From an uncultured bacterium (GTDB taxonomy: Bacteria; Planctomycetota; Phycisphaerae; Phycisphaerales; UBA1924): DNA of 64,000 bases. The notes beneath the pieces are model-generated. The model saw only the letters and a program-made list of their open reading frames with translations. It was not told where the DNA came from and searched no databases. How positions within the stretch are numbered: position 1 is the first letter of the stretch; every line of letters starts with the position of its first letter. The stretch covers positions 1-64,000 of the forward strand of contig CAILKP010000137.1 in NCBI GenBank assembly GCA_903834785.1, written 5' to 3'. The translations under genes and the position numbers were made by a program. Shown here piece after piece: positions 9,512 through 20,502 of the stretch.

Positions 9512-11197
9512 ATGGCCGCCAAGACCCTCACGTTCGATCTGCCCGCCCGTCAGGCCCTCTTCGCCGGTGTCGAGAAGCTCGCCCGCGCCGTCAAGGCCAC
9601 CCTCGGCCCCCGCGGCCGCAACGCCGTGCTGGATAAGAGCTGGGGCGGCCCGACGGTGACCAAGGACGGCGTCAGCGTCGCCGAGGAAATCGAGCTCTCC
9701 GACAAGGTCGAGAACATGGGCGCCCTGCTGGTCAAGCAGGCCGCCGCCAAGACCAGCGACGATGCCGGCGACGGCACCACCACCGCCACCGTCCTGGCTG
9801 AGGCGCTCTTCCGCGAGGGCCTCAAGCACATCTCCGCGGGTGTCGACGCCAACGCCCTGGTCCGCGGCATGAAGCGCGCCGTCACCGCCGCCAGCGAGCA
9901 CATCGCCAAGATCAGCCAGCCCGTTGCCGGCAACGCCGACATCCAGAACGTCGCCACCATCTCGGCCAACAACGATGCCGAGATCGGCAAGATCATGGCC
10001 GACGCCTTCGCCAAGGTCGGCAAGGACGGCGTCATCACCGTTGAAGAGGGCAAGAGCCGCGAGACCGAGGTCACCGTCGTCGAAGGCATGCAGTTCGACC
10101 GCGGCTTCCTCTCGCCCAACTTCGCCACCGACCACGACGCCATGGTCTGCTCGTTTGACAAGGCCCTGGTCCTCATCCACGAGGACAAGATCGACAACAT
10201 CCAGAAGCTCGTCCCGCTGCTGGAGAAGGTCATGCAGGCCAAGAAGCCCCTGCTGATCATCGCCGAGGACGTCACCGGCGAGGCGCTGGCCACGCTGGTG
10301 ATCAACAAGCTCCGCGGCACCCTGCAGGTCTGCGCCGTCAAGGCCCCCGGCTACGGTGACCGCCGCAAGGCCATGCTCGAGGACCTCGCCGTCCTGACCG
10401 GTGCCGAGGCCATCATGAAGGATGTCGGCATGGAGCTCGACAAGGTCGAACTCAAGCACCTTGGCATGGCCAAGAAGCTCATCGTTGATGCCGACAACAC
10501 CACCATCGTCGAAGGTGCCGGTGAGACCAAGGCCATCCAGGGCCGCATCGAGCAGATCCGCAAGGAAATCTCGCTGACCACCAGCGACTACGACCGCGAG
10601 AAGCTCCAGGAGCGTCTGGCCAAGCTCTCCGGCGGCGTGGCCCAGGTCAAGGTCGGCGCCTCCAGCGAGGCCGAGCTCAAGGAGAAGAAGGCCCGCATCG
10701 AGGACGCCCTGCACGCCACCCGCGCCGCAGTTGCCGAAGGCGTCGTCCCCGGCGGCGGCACCAGCTTCATCCGCGCCCGCGCCGCCATCGAGAAGCTCCC
10801 CGAGTGGAAGAGCGTCTACGGCAAGAAGAACGAGGTCACCAGCGACGATGTCGGCGTGGCCGTCTACGACGTCGCGGCAGGCATGGACACTGTGCTCAAG
10901 GCCCTGTCCGTTCCGCTGCAGACCCTGGCCGACAACGCCGGGGACAAGGGCACCGTCGTCGTCGCCCGCGTCAGCGAGGGTGATGCCAAGGTCGGCGAGG
11001 CCTTCGGCTACAACGCCTTGACCGGCGAGTACGGCAACCTGCTCAAGCAGGGCGTGCTCACCCCCGCCAAGGTCGACCGCTCTGCCCTGCAGAACGCCGC
11101 CAGCGTCGCCACCGTCCTGCTCACCGCCGACTGCGTCATCACCGATGCACCGACCGAGGGCGGCGATGACCACGGTCACGACCATGATCACGACTGA
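9512..11197 (+). CDS. groEL: Chaperonin GroEL, copy 1 (His/Asp-rich C-terminus)
   Basis: 561 residues. ATG 9512 aligns with normal GroEL N-termini and has GGAG ~9 nt upstream. The ATPase landmarks are intact: [43 protein letters not shown], and [19 protein letters not shown] carrying the catalytic Asp of the intermediate domain. GroEL 14-mers with GroES lids encapsulate and refold proteins in the cytoplasm. The tail is odd: instead of Gly-Gly-Met repeats it ends in [10 protein letters not shown], a possible metal-binding tract projecting into the ring cavity. groES lies 131 nt downstream, then a second, more divergent groEL. Confidence 0.96.
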   Translation: MAAKTLTFDLPARQALFAGVEKLARAVKATLGPRGRNAVLDKSWGGPTVTKDGVSVAEEIELSDKVENMGALLVKQAAAKTSDDAGDGTTTATVLAEALFREGLKHISAGVDANALVRGMKRAVTAASEHIAKISQPVAGNADIQNVATISANNDAEIGKIMADAFAKVGKDGVITVEEGKSRETEVTVVEGMQFDRGFLSPNFATDHDAMVCSFDKALVLIHEDKIDNIQKLVPLLEKVMQAKKPLLIIAEDVTGEALATLVINKLRGTLQVCAVKAPGYGDRRKAMLEDLAVLTGAEAIMKDVGMELDKVELKHLGMAKKLIVDADNTTIVEGAGETKAIQGRIEQIRKEISLTTSDYDREKLQERLAKLSGGVAQVKVGASSEAELKEKKARIEDALHATRAAVAEGVVPGGGTSFIRARAAIEKLPEWKSVYGKKNEVTSDDVGVAVYDVAAGMDTVLKALSVPLQTLADNAGDKGTVVVARVSEGDAKVGEAFGYNALTGEYGNLLKQGVLTPAKVDRSALQNAASVATVLLTADCVITDAPTEGGDDHGHDHDHD

Positions 11198-11328
11198 TCG
11201 CCGGTCGGTTGTCACCTGATCTGTCAACGTCTTCACCCTGTCTTGCCAACCCGGGTCACCGCGTCACGACGCCAGCCCGGTCATTCGAACAGTCCGCTTC
11301 CCCGCAGAGATTTACGGAGATTTCAGAA

Positions 11329-11619
11329 ATGTCCATCAAGCCCCTTGAAGATCGTCTGGTTGTTTCCCCCATCGAGGCCGAGGCCAAGACCGCCAGCGGT
11401 ATCTACCTCCCCGAGTCGGCCAAGGAAAAGCCCGTGCAGGGCAAGGTCGTCGCCGCCGGTCCCGGCAAGCTGCTGGAAAACGGCAAGCGGGCCGAGATGA
11501 GCGTCAAGGTCGGCGCCACCGTCGTCTACGGCAAGTACGCCGGCAGCGAGATCGAGCACAAGGGCAAGAAGCTCCTGATCATCAAGGAGTCCGAGCTCCT
11601 GGGCGTGCTCGAGGGCTGA
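11329..11619 (+). CDS. groES: Co-chaperonin GroES
   Basis: 96 residues, the usual length. The N-terminus [10 protein letters not shown] and the C-terminal [11 protein letters not shown] are typical; the mobile loop that contacts GroEL is [22 protein letters not shown] 11329 is preferred over the upstream extension because it matches family N-termini and has a GGAG-type site (11316-11319). It is the only groES in the window and sits between two groEL genes, so it may cap both rings. Confidence 0.96.
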   Translation: MSIKPLEDRLVVSPIEAEAKTASGIYLPESAKEKPVQGKVVAAGPGKLLENGKRAEMSVKVGATVVYGKYAGSEIEHKGKKLLIIKESELLGVLEG

Positions 11620-11781
11620 AACCTCGCCGCAGTTGCCCCGTCGCAGATCGCCTGATCGGCAGTCCGCGCCGGTGTCCCTGCTGAGCAGTCGCCCGGTTGT
11701 TTGTAGTTCTCATCCTTCCTCTTCCTGTCTTCATTTGCCCATTTGGCACTTTGGCCATCTGGCAACTTCAAGGATTCCCCA

Positions 11782-13401
<1,620 letters not shown>

Positions 13402-13435
13402 TCACCGGCTCGTGATCTGATCCCATGACCCATCC

Positions 13436-13470
13436 GAGCCCGTGGCTGACAAGCTGCGGGCTCGCTTGTT
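13436..13470 (+). terminator. Weak terminator-like hairpin between groEL2 and dnaJ
   Basis: 7-bp GC stem (13436-13442 with 13457-13463) and a 14-nt loop, followed by GCTTGTTAG. The T-rich tail is poor, so partial read-through into dnaJ is likely. Confidence 0.4.
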
Positions 13471-13506
13471 AGTGACTCCGCCACCGACCGCACGATCCCT
13501 CACACA

Positions 13507-14664
13507 ATGCCCCCCACCCAACGCGACTATTACGAAGTGCTCGGCCTGGAGAAGTCCGCTTCCGAGGACGACATCAAGCGTGCGTATCGCCGCCTGGCGA
13601 TGAAGTACCACCCCGACCGCAACCCTGGTGATGCCGAGGCCGAGAAGAGTTTCAAGGAAGCCGCCGCAGCCTACGAAGTCCTCAGCGACACCTCCAAGCG
13701 CCAGGTCTACGACCAGTACGGCCACGACGGCCTCAAGGGCGGCGGCGGGCCCGCGCCCCACGACTTCTCCCGCATGAACGTCGAGGACATCTTCTCGATG
13801 TTCAACGACATCTTCGCCGGTCAGGGCGGTGGGGGCGGCGGTCGCCGCGGCCCCGCCCGCGGCTACGACCTGGAGACTCAGATCTCCCTGACCCTCGAAG
13901 AAGTCGCCACCGGCTGCGAGAAAAGCGTCGAGTTCACCCGCATGGACGTCTGTGAAACCTGCACCGGCTCGGGTGCCAAGCCCGGCAGCAAGCCGATCAA
14001 GTGCACCACCTGCGGCGGCCACGGCAAGGTCCAGCAGTCCGGCCTCGGCGGCATGTTCCGCATGGTCACCGCCTGCCCCGCCTGCGGCGGCCGCGGCCAG
14101 GTCATCAAGGAGTTCTGCTCGTCCTGCAAGGGCAAGGGCCGCACGCCCAAGGCCCGCAAGCTTTCCGTCCGCGTCCCCGCCGGCATCGCCGATGGTCAGG
14201 CTGTCCGCGTCCGCGGCGAGGGTGAGCCCCCAGGCCCCGATGAGTCGCGCGACGGTACCGGCGCCCGCGGCGACCTCCATGTCGTCGTCAGCGTGCAGGA
14301 GCACCGTCTGTTCAAGCGCGACGGTGACAACCTTATCCTCGAACTGCCTATCTCCATCGCGCAGGCCGCCCTGGGGGCTGATCTGGAGGTCGCCACCATC
14401 GACGGTGGCAAGACCACGGTCACCATCCCCAAGGGCACCCAGTACGGCGACCACTTCCGCGTCGACAGCCAGGGCCTGCCTGATCTGCAGTCCGTGCTTC
14501 GCGAAAAGCCCCGCCGCGGCGACATGGTCGTTGTGACCCGCGTCGAAGTGCCCCGCAAACTCACCGCTCAGCAGGAAAAACTCCTGCGTGAGTTCGCAAG
14601 TTCCGGCGGTCAGCAGGTCTCAGCCGAGACACAGTCCTTCTGGAAGAAGATGTTCGGTTCCTGA
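13507..14664 (+). CDS. dnaJ: Chaperone protein DnaJ (type I Hsp40)
   Basis: 385 residues. The J domain (5-70) carries the HPD tripeptide at 35-37, which stimulates DnaK ATPase. A Gly-rich linker (~75-117) follows. Four CxxCxGxG zinc repeats lie at ~149-212: [24 protein letters not shown] and CSSCKGKG. The two C-terminal substrate-binding beta domains follow. DnaJ delivers unfolded proteins to DnaK; dnaK itself is not in this window. There is no clear Shine-Dalgarno site before ATG 13507. grpE lies 152 nt downstream on the same strand, so the segment carries both major cytosolic folding systems except DnaK. Confidence 0.96.
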   Translation: MPPTQRDYYEVLGLEKSASEDDIKRAYRRLAMKYHPDRNPGDAEAEKSFKEAAAAYEVLSDTSKRQVYDQYGHDGLKGGGGPAPHDFSRMNVEDIFSMFNDIFAGQGGGGGGRRGPARGYDLETQISLTLEEVATGCEKSVEFTRMDVCETCTGSGAKPGSKPIKCTTCGGHGKVQQSGLGGMFRMVTACPACGGRGQVIKEFCSSCKGKGRTPKARKLSVRVPAGIADGQAVRVRGEGEPPGPDESRDGTGARGDLHVVVSVQEHRLFKRDGDNLILELPISIAQAALGADLEVATIDGGKTTVTIPKGTQYGDHFRVDSQGLPDLQSVLREKPRRGDMVVVTRVEVPRKLTAQQEKLLREFASSGGQQVSAETQSFWKKMFGS

Positions 14665-14816
14665 TCCGCCCCTCCCGTTTCCCTCCCGCCGGTGGCCCGG
14701 CGTTTGCACCGTTCCCACTGGCCGTCTGGCCGTACCACCCGTACCACCCGTTCCCCGTCCCGCAGCCCGGTCCTGTCTTTCGTCCGCATCTCCTCGCCTC
14801 GCCAAGGTGAACTCCC

Positions 14817-15440
14817 ATGGACTTCTTCCGTTCCAAGAACAACCCCGCTGCCAACCGCGCCGATGCCGCCGCACCCGGTAACCCCGGCGCACCCGAGGGT
14901 GCTGATGTCGCCGGTCAGCCCTCTGAGCCCGATGCCACCGCGGACCTGATCGACTCACTCAACAACGAGCTGGCCATCGTCAAGGACCAGCTCGGCGCGA
15001 CCGCCGCGGAGCGCGATGAACTGGGCCGCAAGTACCAGGCCGCCCTTGCCGAGATGACCAACGCCGCCCGGCGCGCTCGCCAGAGCGAGGACCAGGCCCG
15101 CGATATGGGCATCCGTTCGGTGCTGCTCAACGTTCTGCCGGTCATCGATCACTTCGATTACGCCCTCAATCAGGACCCGGCCAAGGTCACCGCTCAGGCG
15201 GTGATTCAGGGCGTCACGATGATCAAGGAGGAGCTGATCCGCGCCCTGGCGACCCAGGGTGCCGGCGCCATCAATCCTCAGCCGAACGATGCGTTCGATC
15301 CCATGCAGCACGAGGCCGTGATCCAGCAGCCCGCCGAGGGCGTGAACCCGGGCCACATCGTCAGGACCCTGCGTATGGGCTTTACCCTCTCCGGCCGCAC
15401 CGTTCGCCCGGCTCAGGTCATCGTCGCCCCGCAAGGCTGA
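14817..15440 (+). CDS. grpE: Nucleotide exchange factor GrpE
   Basis: 207 residues. A disordered N-terminus rich in Asn, Ala, Pro and Asp (1-45) leads into the long dimerising coiled coil (~48-100). The C-terminal beta domain carries the family signature from about NPGHIVRTLRMGFTLSGRTV to VIVAPQG. LLNVLPVIDHFDYAL matches the GrpE mid-region. It releases ADP from DnaK in the DnaK-DnaJ-GrpE cycle. Start ATG 14817 has AAGGTGA 6 nt upstream. Confidence 0.95.
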   Translation: MDFFRSKNNPAANRADAAAPGNPGAPEGADVAGQPSEPDATADLIDSLNNELAIVKDQLGATAAERDELGRKYQAALAEMTNAARRARQSEDQARDMGIRSVLLNVLPVIDHFDYALNQDPAKVTAQAVIQGVTMIKEELIRALATQGAGAINPQPNDAFDPMQHEAVIQQPAEGVNPGHIVRTLRMGFTLSGRTVRPAQVIVAPQG

Positions 15441-15448
15441 TCCTCCGC

Positions 15449-15472
15449 CGTCCGCCCTTCCCCCGGCGGACG
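15449..15472 (+). other. Stable hairpin between grpE and the pterin enzyme gene
   Basis: 8-bp GC stem (15449-15456 with 15465-15472), loop mostly C, 8-nt. It has no T-tract and ends 10 nt before ATG 15483, in the position where a ribosome-binding site would be. Confidence 0.5.
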
Positions 15473-15482
15473 CATCACCACC

Positions 15483-15869
15483 ATGCCCTACATCCTCGAG
15501 CTCAAAACCGTCTTCTCCGCCGCCCATGCCATCGTCATCAACGGCTGGCGCGAGCCGCTGCACGGTCACGACTGGCACGTCACCGTCAGCGTCGAGGCAA
15601 ACGCGCTCGATGCCGATGGTCTGGTCGTCGACTTTCACGCCATCACCGACCAGCTCAAGGCCATCGCCGGCCGCTTCCACAACCGCTCGCTCAACGAGAC
15701 GCCCCCGTTCAACACCGTCAACCCAACGGCCGAGCTCGTCGCCCAGCACATCGGCACCGAGCTGGCCCGCTGGCTGGAAGGGGCCCCGGCGGCCAAGGGG
15801 CGCGGCATTCGCCTGAAACAGGTCCATATAACTGAAGCCATCGGCTGCGCTGCGGTCTTTGTTCCTTAA
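15483..15869 (+). CDS. COG0720 6-pyruvoyltetrahydropterin synthase homologue of PTPS-III type (predicted folate branch)
   Basis: 128 residues, normal for the PTPS/QueD family. Zinc ligands are His15 (FSAAH), His27 and His29 (LHGH). QueD has a catalytic Cys in CxxxHGH. This protein has no Cys there and instead reads WREPLHGH: Glu24 forms the ExxHGH motif reported for PTPS-III. PTPS-III enzymes convert dihydroneopterin triphosphate to 6-hydroxymethyl-dihydropterin, replacing FolB in folate synthesis. Other family features, FHNRSLNE and a late Glu in HITEAIGC, are kept. It follows grpE by 42 nt, probably co-transcribed. Annotating it as QueD or PTPS would probably be wrong. Confidence 0.85.
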   Translation: MPYILELKTVFSAAHAIVINGWREPLHGHDWHVTVSVEANALDADGLVVDFHAITDQLKAIAGRFHNRSLNETPPFNTVNPTAELVAQHIGTELARWLEGAPAAKGRGIRLKQVHITEAIGCAAVFVP

Positions 15870-16056
15870 CCCGGCGGTTGGTCGATGTGTGGCAGGTTGT
15901 GTCACTCCAGCACGCCAAGGCCCGCAATGATCCCTCCGGCAGGGCCCTCGCCGCGTGCGTGTGGCCATCGGTTGCGGGGCCTGACCCGACCACACTGGTG
16001 TGGTGATTTGCCGCCGCCGCGGATCGGAATCCGCCCGGCAGCGTTTGGATGTGCGC

Positions 16057-18333
16057 ATGACCTCTCCATCTCCCAGCAAGACTACCTCCTCCCAGTCAGC
16101 CCACGCCGCCATCGCCGGCAACCCCGGCTCCAGCAAGGCGGTGCCCTCACCGCTGGACCTGCTGACCTGCTCGGCCGCCATCGCCCGGCCCGACATCGGC
16201 CCCGACTCGCGCACGCTCAACCGTGACTTGTCGTGGCTGGAGTTCAACGCCCGCGTGCTCTACCAGGCCTTCGACCATCGCATGCCGCTGCTGGAGCGCA
16301 CCCGGTTCCTGGCCATCTTCACCAGCAACCTTGACGAGTTCGTTCAAAAGCGTGTCGCCTACTTGCTCCGCGCTGTCGAGGCCGGCGTGCGCCCTGATGG
16401 TGACAACCGCCCCGGCCCGGCCGAGATGCTCTCGGCCGTCCGTCGCACGTTCGAGCACCTCGAGGAGCAGCAGACCTCCTGCTACGAGCACCACATCCGG
16501 CCCGAGCTCAACGCCGCCGGCATCGAACTGCTGGACTACACCGATCTGCGCGACACCGAGCGGCTGCTCATCGACGACTGGTACCGCCGCTGGGTCTTCC
16601 CGATCCTCACCCCGCTGGCCGTTGACCCCGGCCACCGCTTCCCGTTCATCAGCAACCTCTCGAGTAACCTTGGCGTGCTGCTGCGTGAGCACGGTCGCGA
16701 GGAGCTGCTGTTCGCCCGCGTGAAGGTGCCCAACCAGTCCGGCCTGTCGCAGTGGGTCCGCGTGCCCGACCCCACCGGCAAGCGGCCCGAGCCCGGCCGC
16801 GGCCGGTTCGTCCCGCTGCACGAGGTCATCCGGCACAACCTTGATGATCTCTTCCCCGGCATGAAGATTGTCGAGGTCATGCCCTTCCGCGTCACCCGCG
16901 CTGCCGATGGCGGTGACGACGGTGCGCTCGACAGCGACACCGAGAACCTGCTGGCCTATGTCGAGCAGCAGCTCAAGCGTCGCCGCTTTGCCAACGTCGT
17001 CCGTCTGGAAGTCGGCAAGGGCGCCACGCCCCAGCTTGTCGAGCGCGTCGTCGACATGTTCCACATCCGCGCCGAGGACACCGACCTGTCCCAGGGCCTG
17101 CTGGATTTCCGCTCGCTCTTTGAGATCGCCGACCTGCCCCGGGCCGACCTGAAGCTCAAGCCCTGGAGCCCGGTGGTGCCGCGGCGTCTTTCGCGTGATG
17201 ACGAGACCATCTTCGACATCATCAAGCGCGGCGATGTGCTCGTCCACCACCCCTACGAGTCGTTCACCGCATCGGCCGAGCGCTTCATCGCCGAAGCCGT
17301 CAGCGACCCCAACGTGCTGGCCATCAAGCAGACGATCTACCGCACGACCCGCAACAGCCCCTTCGTACAGCACATGATCCGCGCCGCCGAGCAGGGCAAG
17401 CAGGTCGCCTGCTTGGTCGAGCTGCGTGCCCGGTTCGATGAAGGCCGCAACGTCCGTCTGGCTCAGGCCCTGGAGAAGGCAGGCGTGCACGTGGCCTACG
17501 GCGTCGTCGGGCTCAAGACCCACTGCAAGGCCGCGCTGGTCATCCGCCGCGAGGAAGACGGCCTGCGGGCCTACGCCCACATCGGCACCGGCAACTACCA
17601 CCCGGCCACGGCCGCGCTGTACACCGATCTGGGCCTGCTGACGTGCAACCCCGAGCTGACCGGCGATGTAGTTGACCTGTTCAACCTCCTGACCGGCCGC
17701 AGCAAGAAGCAGGACTACCGCCACCTGCTCGTCGCCCCCGCGACGATGAAGCCCGAGTTCCTCCGCCTCATCGAGCGCGAGTGCGAGATCGCCCGGCAGC
17801 ACAAGGCCGGCCAGTCGCCGGTCGGCGGGCGCATCATGGCCAAGATGAACGCGCTGGAGGACTCCGACGTCACCGAGGCGCTCTACCGCGCCAGCCGAAT
17901 GGGCGTGAAGATCACCCTGGTCGTCCGCGGCTTCTGCTGCCTGCGGCCCGGTGTCGAGGGCCTCAGCGAGAACATCACCGTCACCAGCGTCGTCGGCCGC
18001 TTCCTTGAACACTCCCGCATCTTCCACTTCGGCAACGGCCAGGCCGACCCGATCGACGGCCTGTGGTACATGGGCTCGGCCGACTGGATGTACCGCAATC
18101 TGGAGCAGCGCGTCGAGGCGATCACGCCGGTGCTCGATCGCTCGGCGCGGGCCAAGCTCAAGTACATTTTCGATACCATCTCCGCCGATCGCCGGCACGC
18201 CTGGGACCTCCGCTCCGACGGCCGTTACACGCTCCGCACGCCGCCGGTGGTCACCAGCGCCGATGATGAGAACAGCGCCGAGTACCTCGGCACGTTCGAG
18301 GCGATGATGCGCGACACCATCAAGACCGAGTGA
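16057..18333 (+). CDS. ppk1: Polyphosphate kinase 1
   Basis: 758 residues from ATG 16057 (an in-frame GTG lies upstream at 16000). After a ~55-residue Ser/Pro/Ala-rich leader the PPK N-domain begins with LNRDLSWLEFNARVL. The two phosphohistidine candidate motifs of the catalytic domain are present, GLKTHCKAALV (E. coli His435 position) and AHIGTGNYHPATAALYTD (His454 region), along with GRIMAKMNALEDSDVTEALY and VVRGFCCLRPG. PPK1 reversibly polymerises the gamma-phosphate of ATP into polyphosphate, a phosphate and stress reserve, at the inner membrane. No ppx is adjacent. The gene stands alone and ends at a strong bidirectional terminator. Confidence 0.96.
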   Translation: MTSPSPSKTTSSQSAHAAIAGNPGSSKAVPSPLDLLTCSAAIARPDIGPDSRTLNRDLSWLEFNARVLYQAFDHRMPLLERTRFLAIFTSNLDEFVQKRVAYLLRAVEAGVRPDGDNRPGPAEMLSAVRRTFEHLEEQQTSCYEHHIRPELNAAGIELLDYTDLRDTERLLIDDWYRRWVFPILTPLAVDPGHRFPFISNLSSNLGVLLREHGREELLFARVKVPNQSGLSQWVRVPDPTGKRPEPGRGRFVPLHEVIRHNLDDLFPGMKIVEVMPFRVTRAADGGDDGALDSDTENLLAYVEQQLKRRRFANVVRLEVGKGATPQLVERVVDMFHIRAEDTDLSQGLLDFRSLFEIADLPRADLKLKPWSPVVPRRLSRDDETIFDIIKRGDVLVHHPYESFTASAERFIAEAVSDPNVLAIKQTIYRTTRNSPFVQHMIRAAEQGKQVACLVELRARFDEGRNVRLAQALEKAGVHVAYGVVGLKTHCKAALVIRREEDGLRAYAHIGTGNYHPATAALYTDLGLLTCNPELTGDVVDLFNLLTGRSKKQDYRHLLVAPATMKPEFLRLIERECEIARQHKAGQSPVGGRIMAKMNALEDSDVTEALYRASRMGVKITLVVRGFCCLRPGVEGLSENITVTSVVGRFLEHSRIFHFGNGQADPIDGLWYMGSADWMYRNLEQRVEAITPVLDRSARAKLKYIFDTISADRRHAWDLRSDGRYTLRTPPVVTSADDENSAEYLGTFEAMMRDTIKTE

Positions 18334-18367
18334 TGCGGATCGCCGGATTGCCTGCACCGATCAACAG

Positions 18368-18399
18368 AAAAGACCGTGTCCGGCCGGACACGGTCTTTT
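18368..18399. terminator. Bidirectional intrinsic terminator between ppk1 and the anti-sigma gene
   Basis: Perfect 32-bp palindrome: A4 and GACCGTGTCCGG followed by the reverse complement ending in T4. It lies between two convergent genes and provides an A/T-flanked stem for both strands. Confidence 0.92.
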
Positions 18400-18441
18400 G
18401 CTTAAACTGTACTTGAAACCTCCGCAGCCCGAATGACGCGA

Positions 18442-19701
18442 TCAGGAGCCCGTCGTGCCGTTGACCTTGATCGGGGCGTGGGTGCCGCCGGCAGGCTCTT
18501 CAACGCTGACTGGTGCGTTCTGCTCGCCTTGGTCAGCCGCCTCGCCACCGTCAACAACCAGGCTGTCCAGACTCGGCGTGACCGAGCCGCCGGAGCGTTC
18601 AACGGTGATGCTGAACCGCACGGCGTGGTCGATGCGGACCGCGGCGTTGACCGGCAGCAGCACCTCCGAAGCGCCCGCCGGCACATCGAACACGCCGGCC
18701 GGAACCGGATGGGTCGGGTCGCGGAGAGCATCGACGATCCACAGCTGGTACTGATCGCCCGGACGCTTGAGCGACGGCAGGCCGGACAGACGCAGGAAGC
18801 CCGACTGCTGGGTCGAAGACCAGATGACCTCGCCGACCGGCGACGCCGTTGCGGCCAGCGCCAGCTGCGCGGGCGGCCCGACAAGGTCCTCGGTCGGCTC
18901 ATCAATCGTGCCGATGGCCCGCTGGGCGGTGCTGGCCATGGCCAGGGGCAGAAGCTTGAGATCGTCGTGGTTGTCGGCGATGAAGCGTGCCAGACGGGTG
19001 CTCACATCGTCGGCAGCGGGCTGACCGGTGATGTCATTGCCCGGCTGTGCAGCAGTCGCCATCGTGGACGGACCGCCCTGACCGGTGAGGGTGCCAGTCG
19101 TCGTCGGACGCAGCCAGCCCAGCACGGCCAGCGTCAGGCACGCCGCGGCGGCAAGCCACCCGCTGTTCTGCCGCAGGCCGGCGATCACGCGCCGGGCGCT
19201 CATGCCGCCGCCGATGCGGGCCAGCACGCCGGTGTCGGTGCGATCATCCAGCAGTGCGGTCTGTTCCAGCAGTTCCACGCGGGCATCCGCCCGGGTTGAA
19301 CGTGAACCGGTGATCTGGGCTTCCAGCTCGCGCTGGTTCAGCCAGACATCGCCGGCGGCCAGAATGCGGTTACGCAGCTGCACCGGCAGCTTCTCGCCCT
19401 TGGCCGGCGGCTGCATCGCCAGGTCCATCGCCGCGGCCAGCATCTCGTAGGTATCGTCAGCCCCGGTCGCGCCCACGGTGCGGCCACTCTGCTCCAGCAG
19501 CAGCCGCAGCTCGGCTTCTTCCGATGCATCAAGGCCGACGGTGGCGCGATCGATCAGCAGTTCATCAAGGCGGCTGATGGAGTCCAGTCCGTCGAGGTCA
19601 CCGGCGAACCCATCATCCTGGCGCCCCGGCTCACCGGCGCGGCCACGGCGCGACGTCGAATCGTCGCGGCGAGGATCGGGCTGGGAAGGAGTGGGGGGCA
19701 T
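18442..19701 (-). CDS. Membrane anti-sigma factor, RskA type
   Basis: 419 residues. The N-terminal cytoplasmic part (~40-175) should bind the sigma factor encoded just upstream. A single TM helix lies at ~181-197 (GWLAAAACLTLAVLGWL). The extracytoplasmic C-terminus (~285-385) matches the anti-sigma-K (RskA) domain: EVIWSSTQQSGFLRLSGLP, QYQLWIVDALRDPTHPVPAG and GVFDVPAG. No zinc-binding HxxxCxxC motif is visible, as in RskA. RskA-type factors hold an ECF sigma factor until proteolysis releases it. It lies 98 nt downstream of the sigma gene on the same strand, which supports a cognate pair. No Shine-Dalgarno site is obvious. Confidence 0.88.
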   Translation of the reverse strand: MPPTPSQPDPRRDDSTSRRGRAGEPGRQDDGFAGDLDGLDSISRLDELLIDRATVGLDASEEAELRLLLEQSGRTVGATGADDTYEMLAAAMDLAMQPPAKGEKLPVQLRNRILAAGDVWLNQRELEAQITGSRSTRADARVELLEQTALLDDRTDTGVLARIGGGMSARRVIAGLRQNSGWLAAAACLTLAVLGWLRPTTTGTLTGQGGPSTMATAAQPGNDITGQPAADDVSTRLARFIADNHDDLKLLPLAMASTAQRAIGTIDEPTEDLVGPPAQLALAATASPVGEVIWSSTQQSGFLRLSGLPSLKRPGDQYQLWIVDALRDPTHPVPAGVFDVPAGASEVLLPVNAAVRIDHAVRFSITVERSGGSVTPSLDSLVVDGGEAADQGEQNAPVSVEEPAGGTHAPIKVNGTTGS

Positions 19702-19799
19702 GACGGAAAGTGGAAGCGGGTGGACGGATGGTCGGAGTCAGTTGTTCAGGTCGCGGACAGTCGCCGGAGCCGGCGGGAAGATGCAGGAGGAGAAATGGA

Positions 19800-20366
19800 T
19801 CACTCTTCCTGCCTTTGTCTGATCGTCGAAGTGGCGGCCGCGGATTCACGAAGTGCCATGATTCCGCGGCGAACGTGGGTCTTTACCGTACCCAGCGGCA
19901 TGCCCGTGGCCTGGGCAATCTGCTCGTGTGATAACCCGCGCAGGATCGACATGCGGATCACCATCTGCTGCTCTGGCCGCAGCTTGTGCAGCTGCTCCAT
20001 GGCCCACGCTCCGAGTTCGTTGTTCTCGGACTTATCCGCCTCAATCGGGGCGGCGGCGGAGGCGGCCAGGATCTCCTGGTCCGTCGGTGCAGCCTGTATC
20101 CGGCGAGAGATGCGTCGACGCCGATCGATCAGCCGTCGCCGGGCGACCATGGCCACAAACGTGTCTTCAGAGCCGATGGCAGGGTCGAAACGTGCCGCGG
20201 ACTTCCACAGCGCTACGAAGATCTCCTGCACCGCGTCGTCGACTTCCGACTGATCAAATGAAAAACGGCGGGCCAGTGCGAACACCAGCCCGCCGTATCG
20301 ATCGGTCAGTTCCCGGATTGCCGCCGGTTCCCCGTCGGCCACGCGGTGGAGGATGCTGTCACGCAC
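19800..20366 (-). CDS. ECF-family RNA polymerase sigma factor (SigK-like context)
   Basis: 188 residues. Region 2 (~8-75) includes YGGLVFALARRFSFDQSEVDDAVQEIF with the DDxVQExF core; region 4 (~125-175) has QQMVIRMSILRGLSHEQIA and MPLGTVKTHVRRG, the -35 recognition helix. Regions 1 and 3 are absent, as in ECF factors. The start is GTG 20366; AAAGGA lies ~16 nt upstream, further than ideal. Gene order is fasciclin protein, sigma, RskA-type anti-sigma, all on the minus strand, matching the actinobacterial SigK module. It probably directs transcription of the fasciclin gene and itself. Confidence 0.9.
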   Translation of the reverse strand: MRDSILHRVADGEPAAIRELTDRYGGLVFALARRFSFDQSEVDDAVQEIFVALWKSAARFDPAIGSEDTFVAMVARRRLIDRRRRISRRIQAAPTDQEILAASAAAPIEADKSENNELGAWAMEQLHKLRPEQQMVIRMSILRGLSHEQIAQATGMPLGTVKTHVRRGIMALRESAAATSTIRQRQEE

Positions 20367-20429
20367 GCTGATGCTCTTGTGTCCTTTCTTGCGAAAGGAA
20401 GGATAGGAACACCTTCACACGGACCGGAT

Positions 20430-20438
20430 CAACCTTCG
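20430..20438 (-). promoter_or_regulatory. Motif CGAAGGTTG upstream of the sigma gene
   Basis: It lies 63 nt before GTG 20366 on the minus strand, with a second GAAGGT copy exactly 21 nt further downstream. The same 9-mer occurs upstream of the fasciclin gene (21251-21259). Candidate sigma or regulator site shared by the two genes. Confidence 0.35.
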
Positions 20439-20502
20439 CGGATCTCTCTCTGGGTTCTCCAGAGTCCAGGAACTGCTCACGCCCGCGAGGGGCGTGTCAG
20501 GA

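Noticed and set aside
8882-11236. 784-codon minus-strand reading frame across groEL1
   Set aside because: It lies entirely antisense to a certain groEL and has the low-complexity Gly/Asp/Val/Leu make-up typical of shadow frames in GC-rich genes.
16147-18357. 736-codon minus-strand frame across ppk1
   Set aside because: Antisense shadow; ppk1 motifs are unambiguous on the plus strand, and the frame has no recognisable domain.
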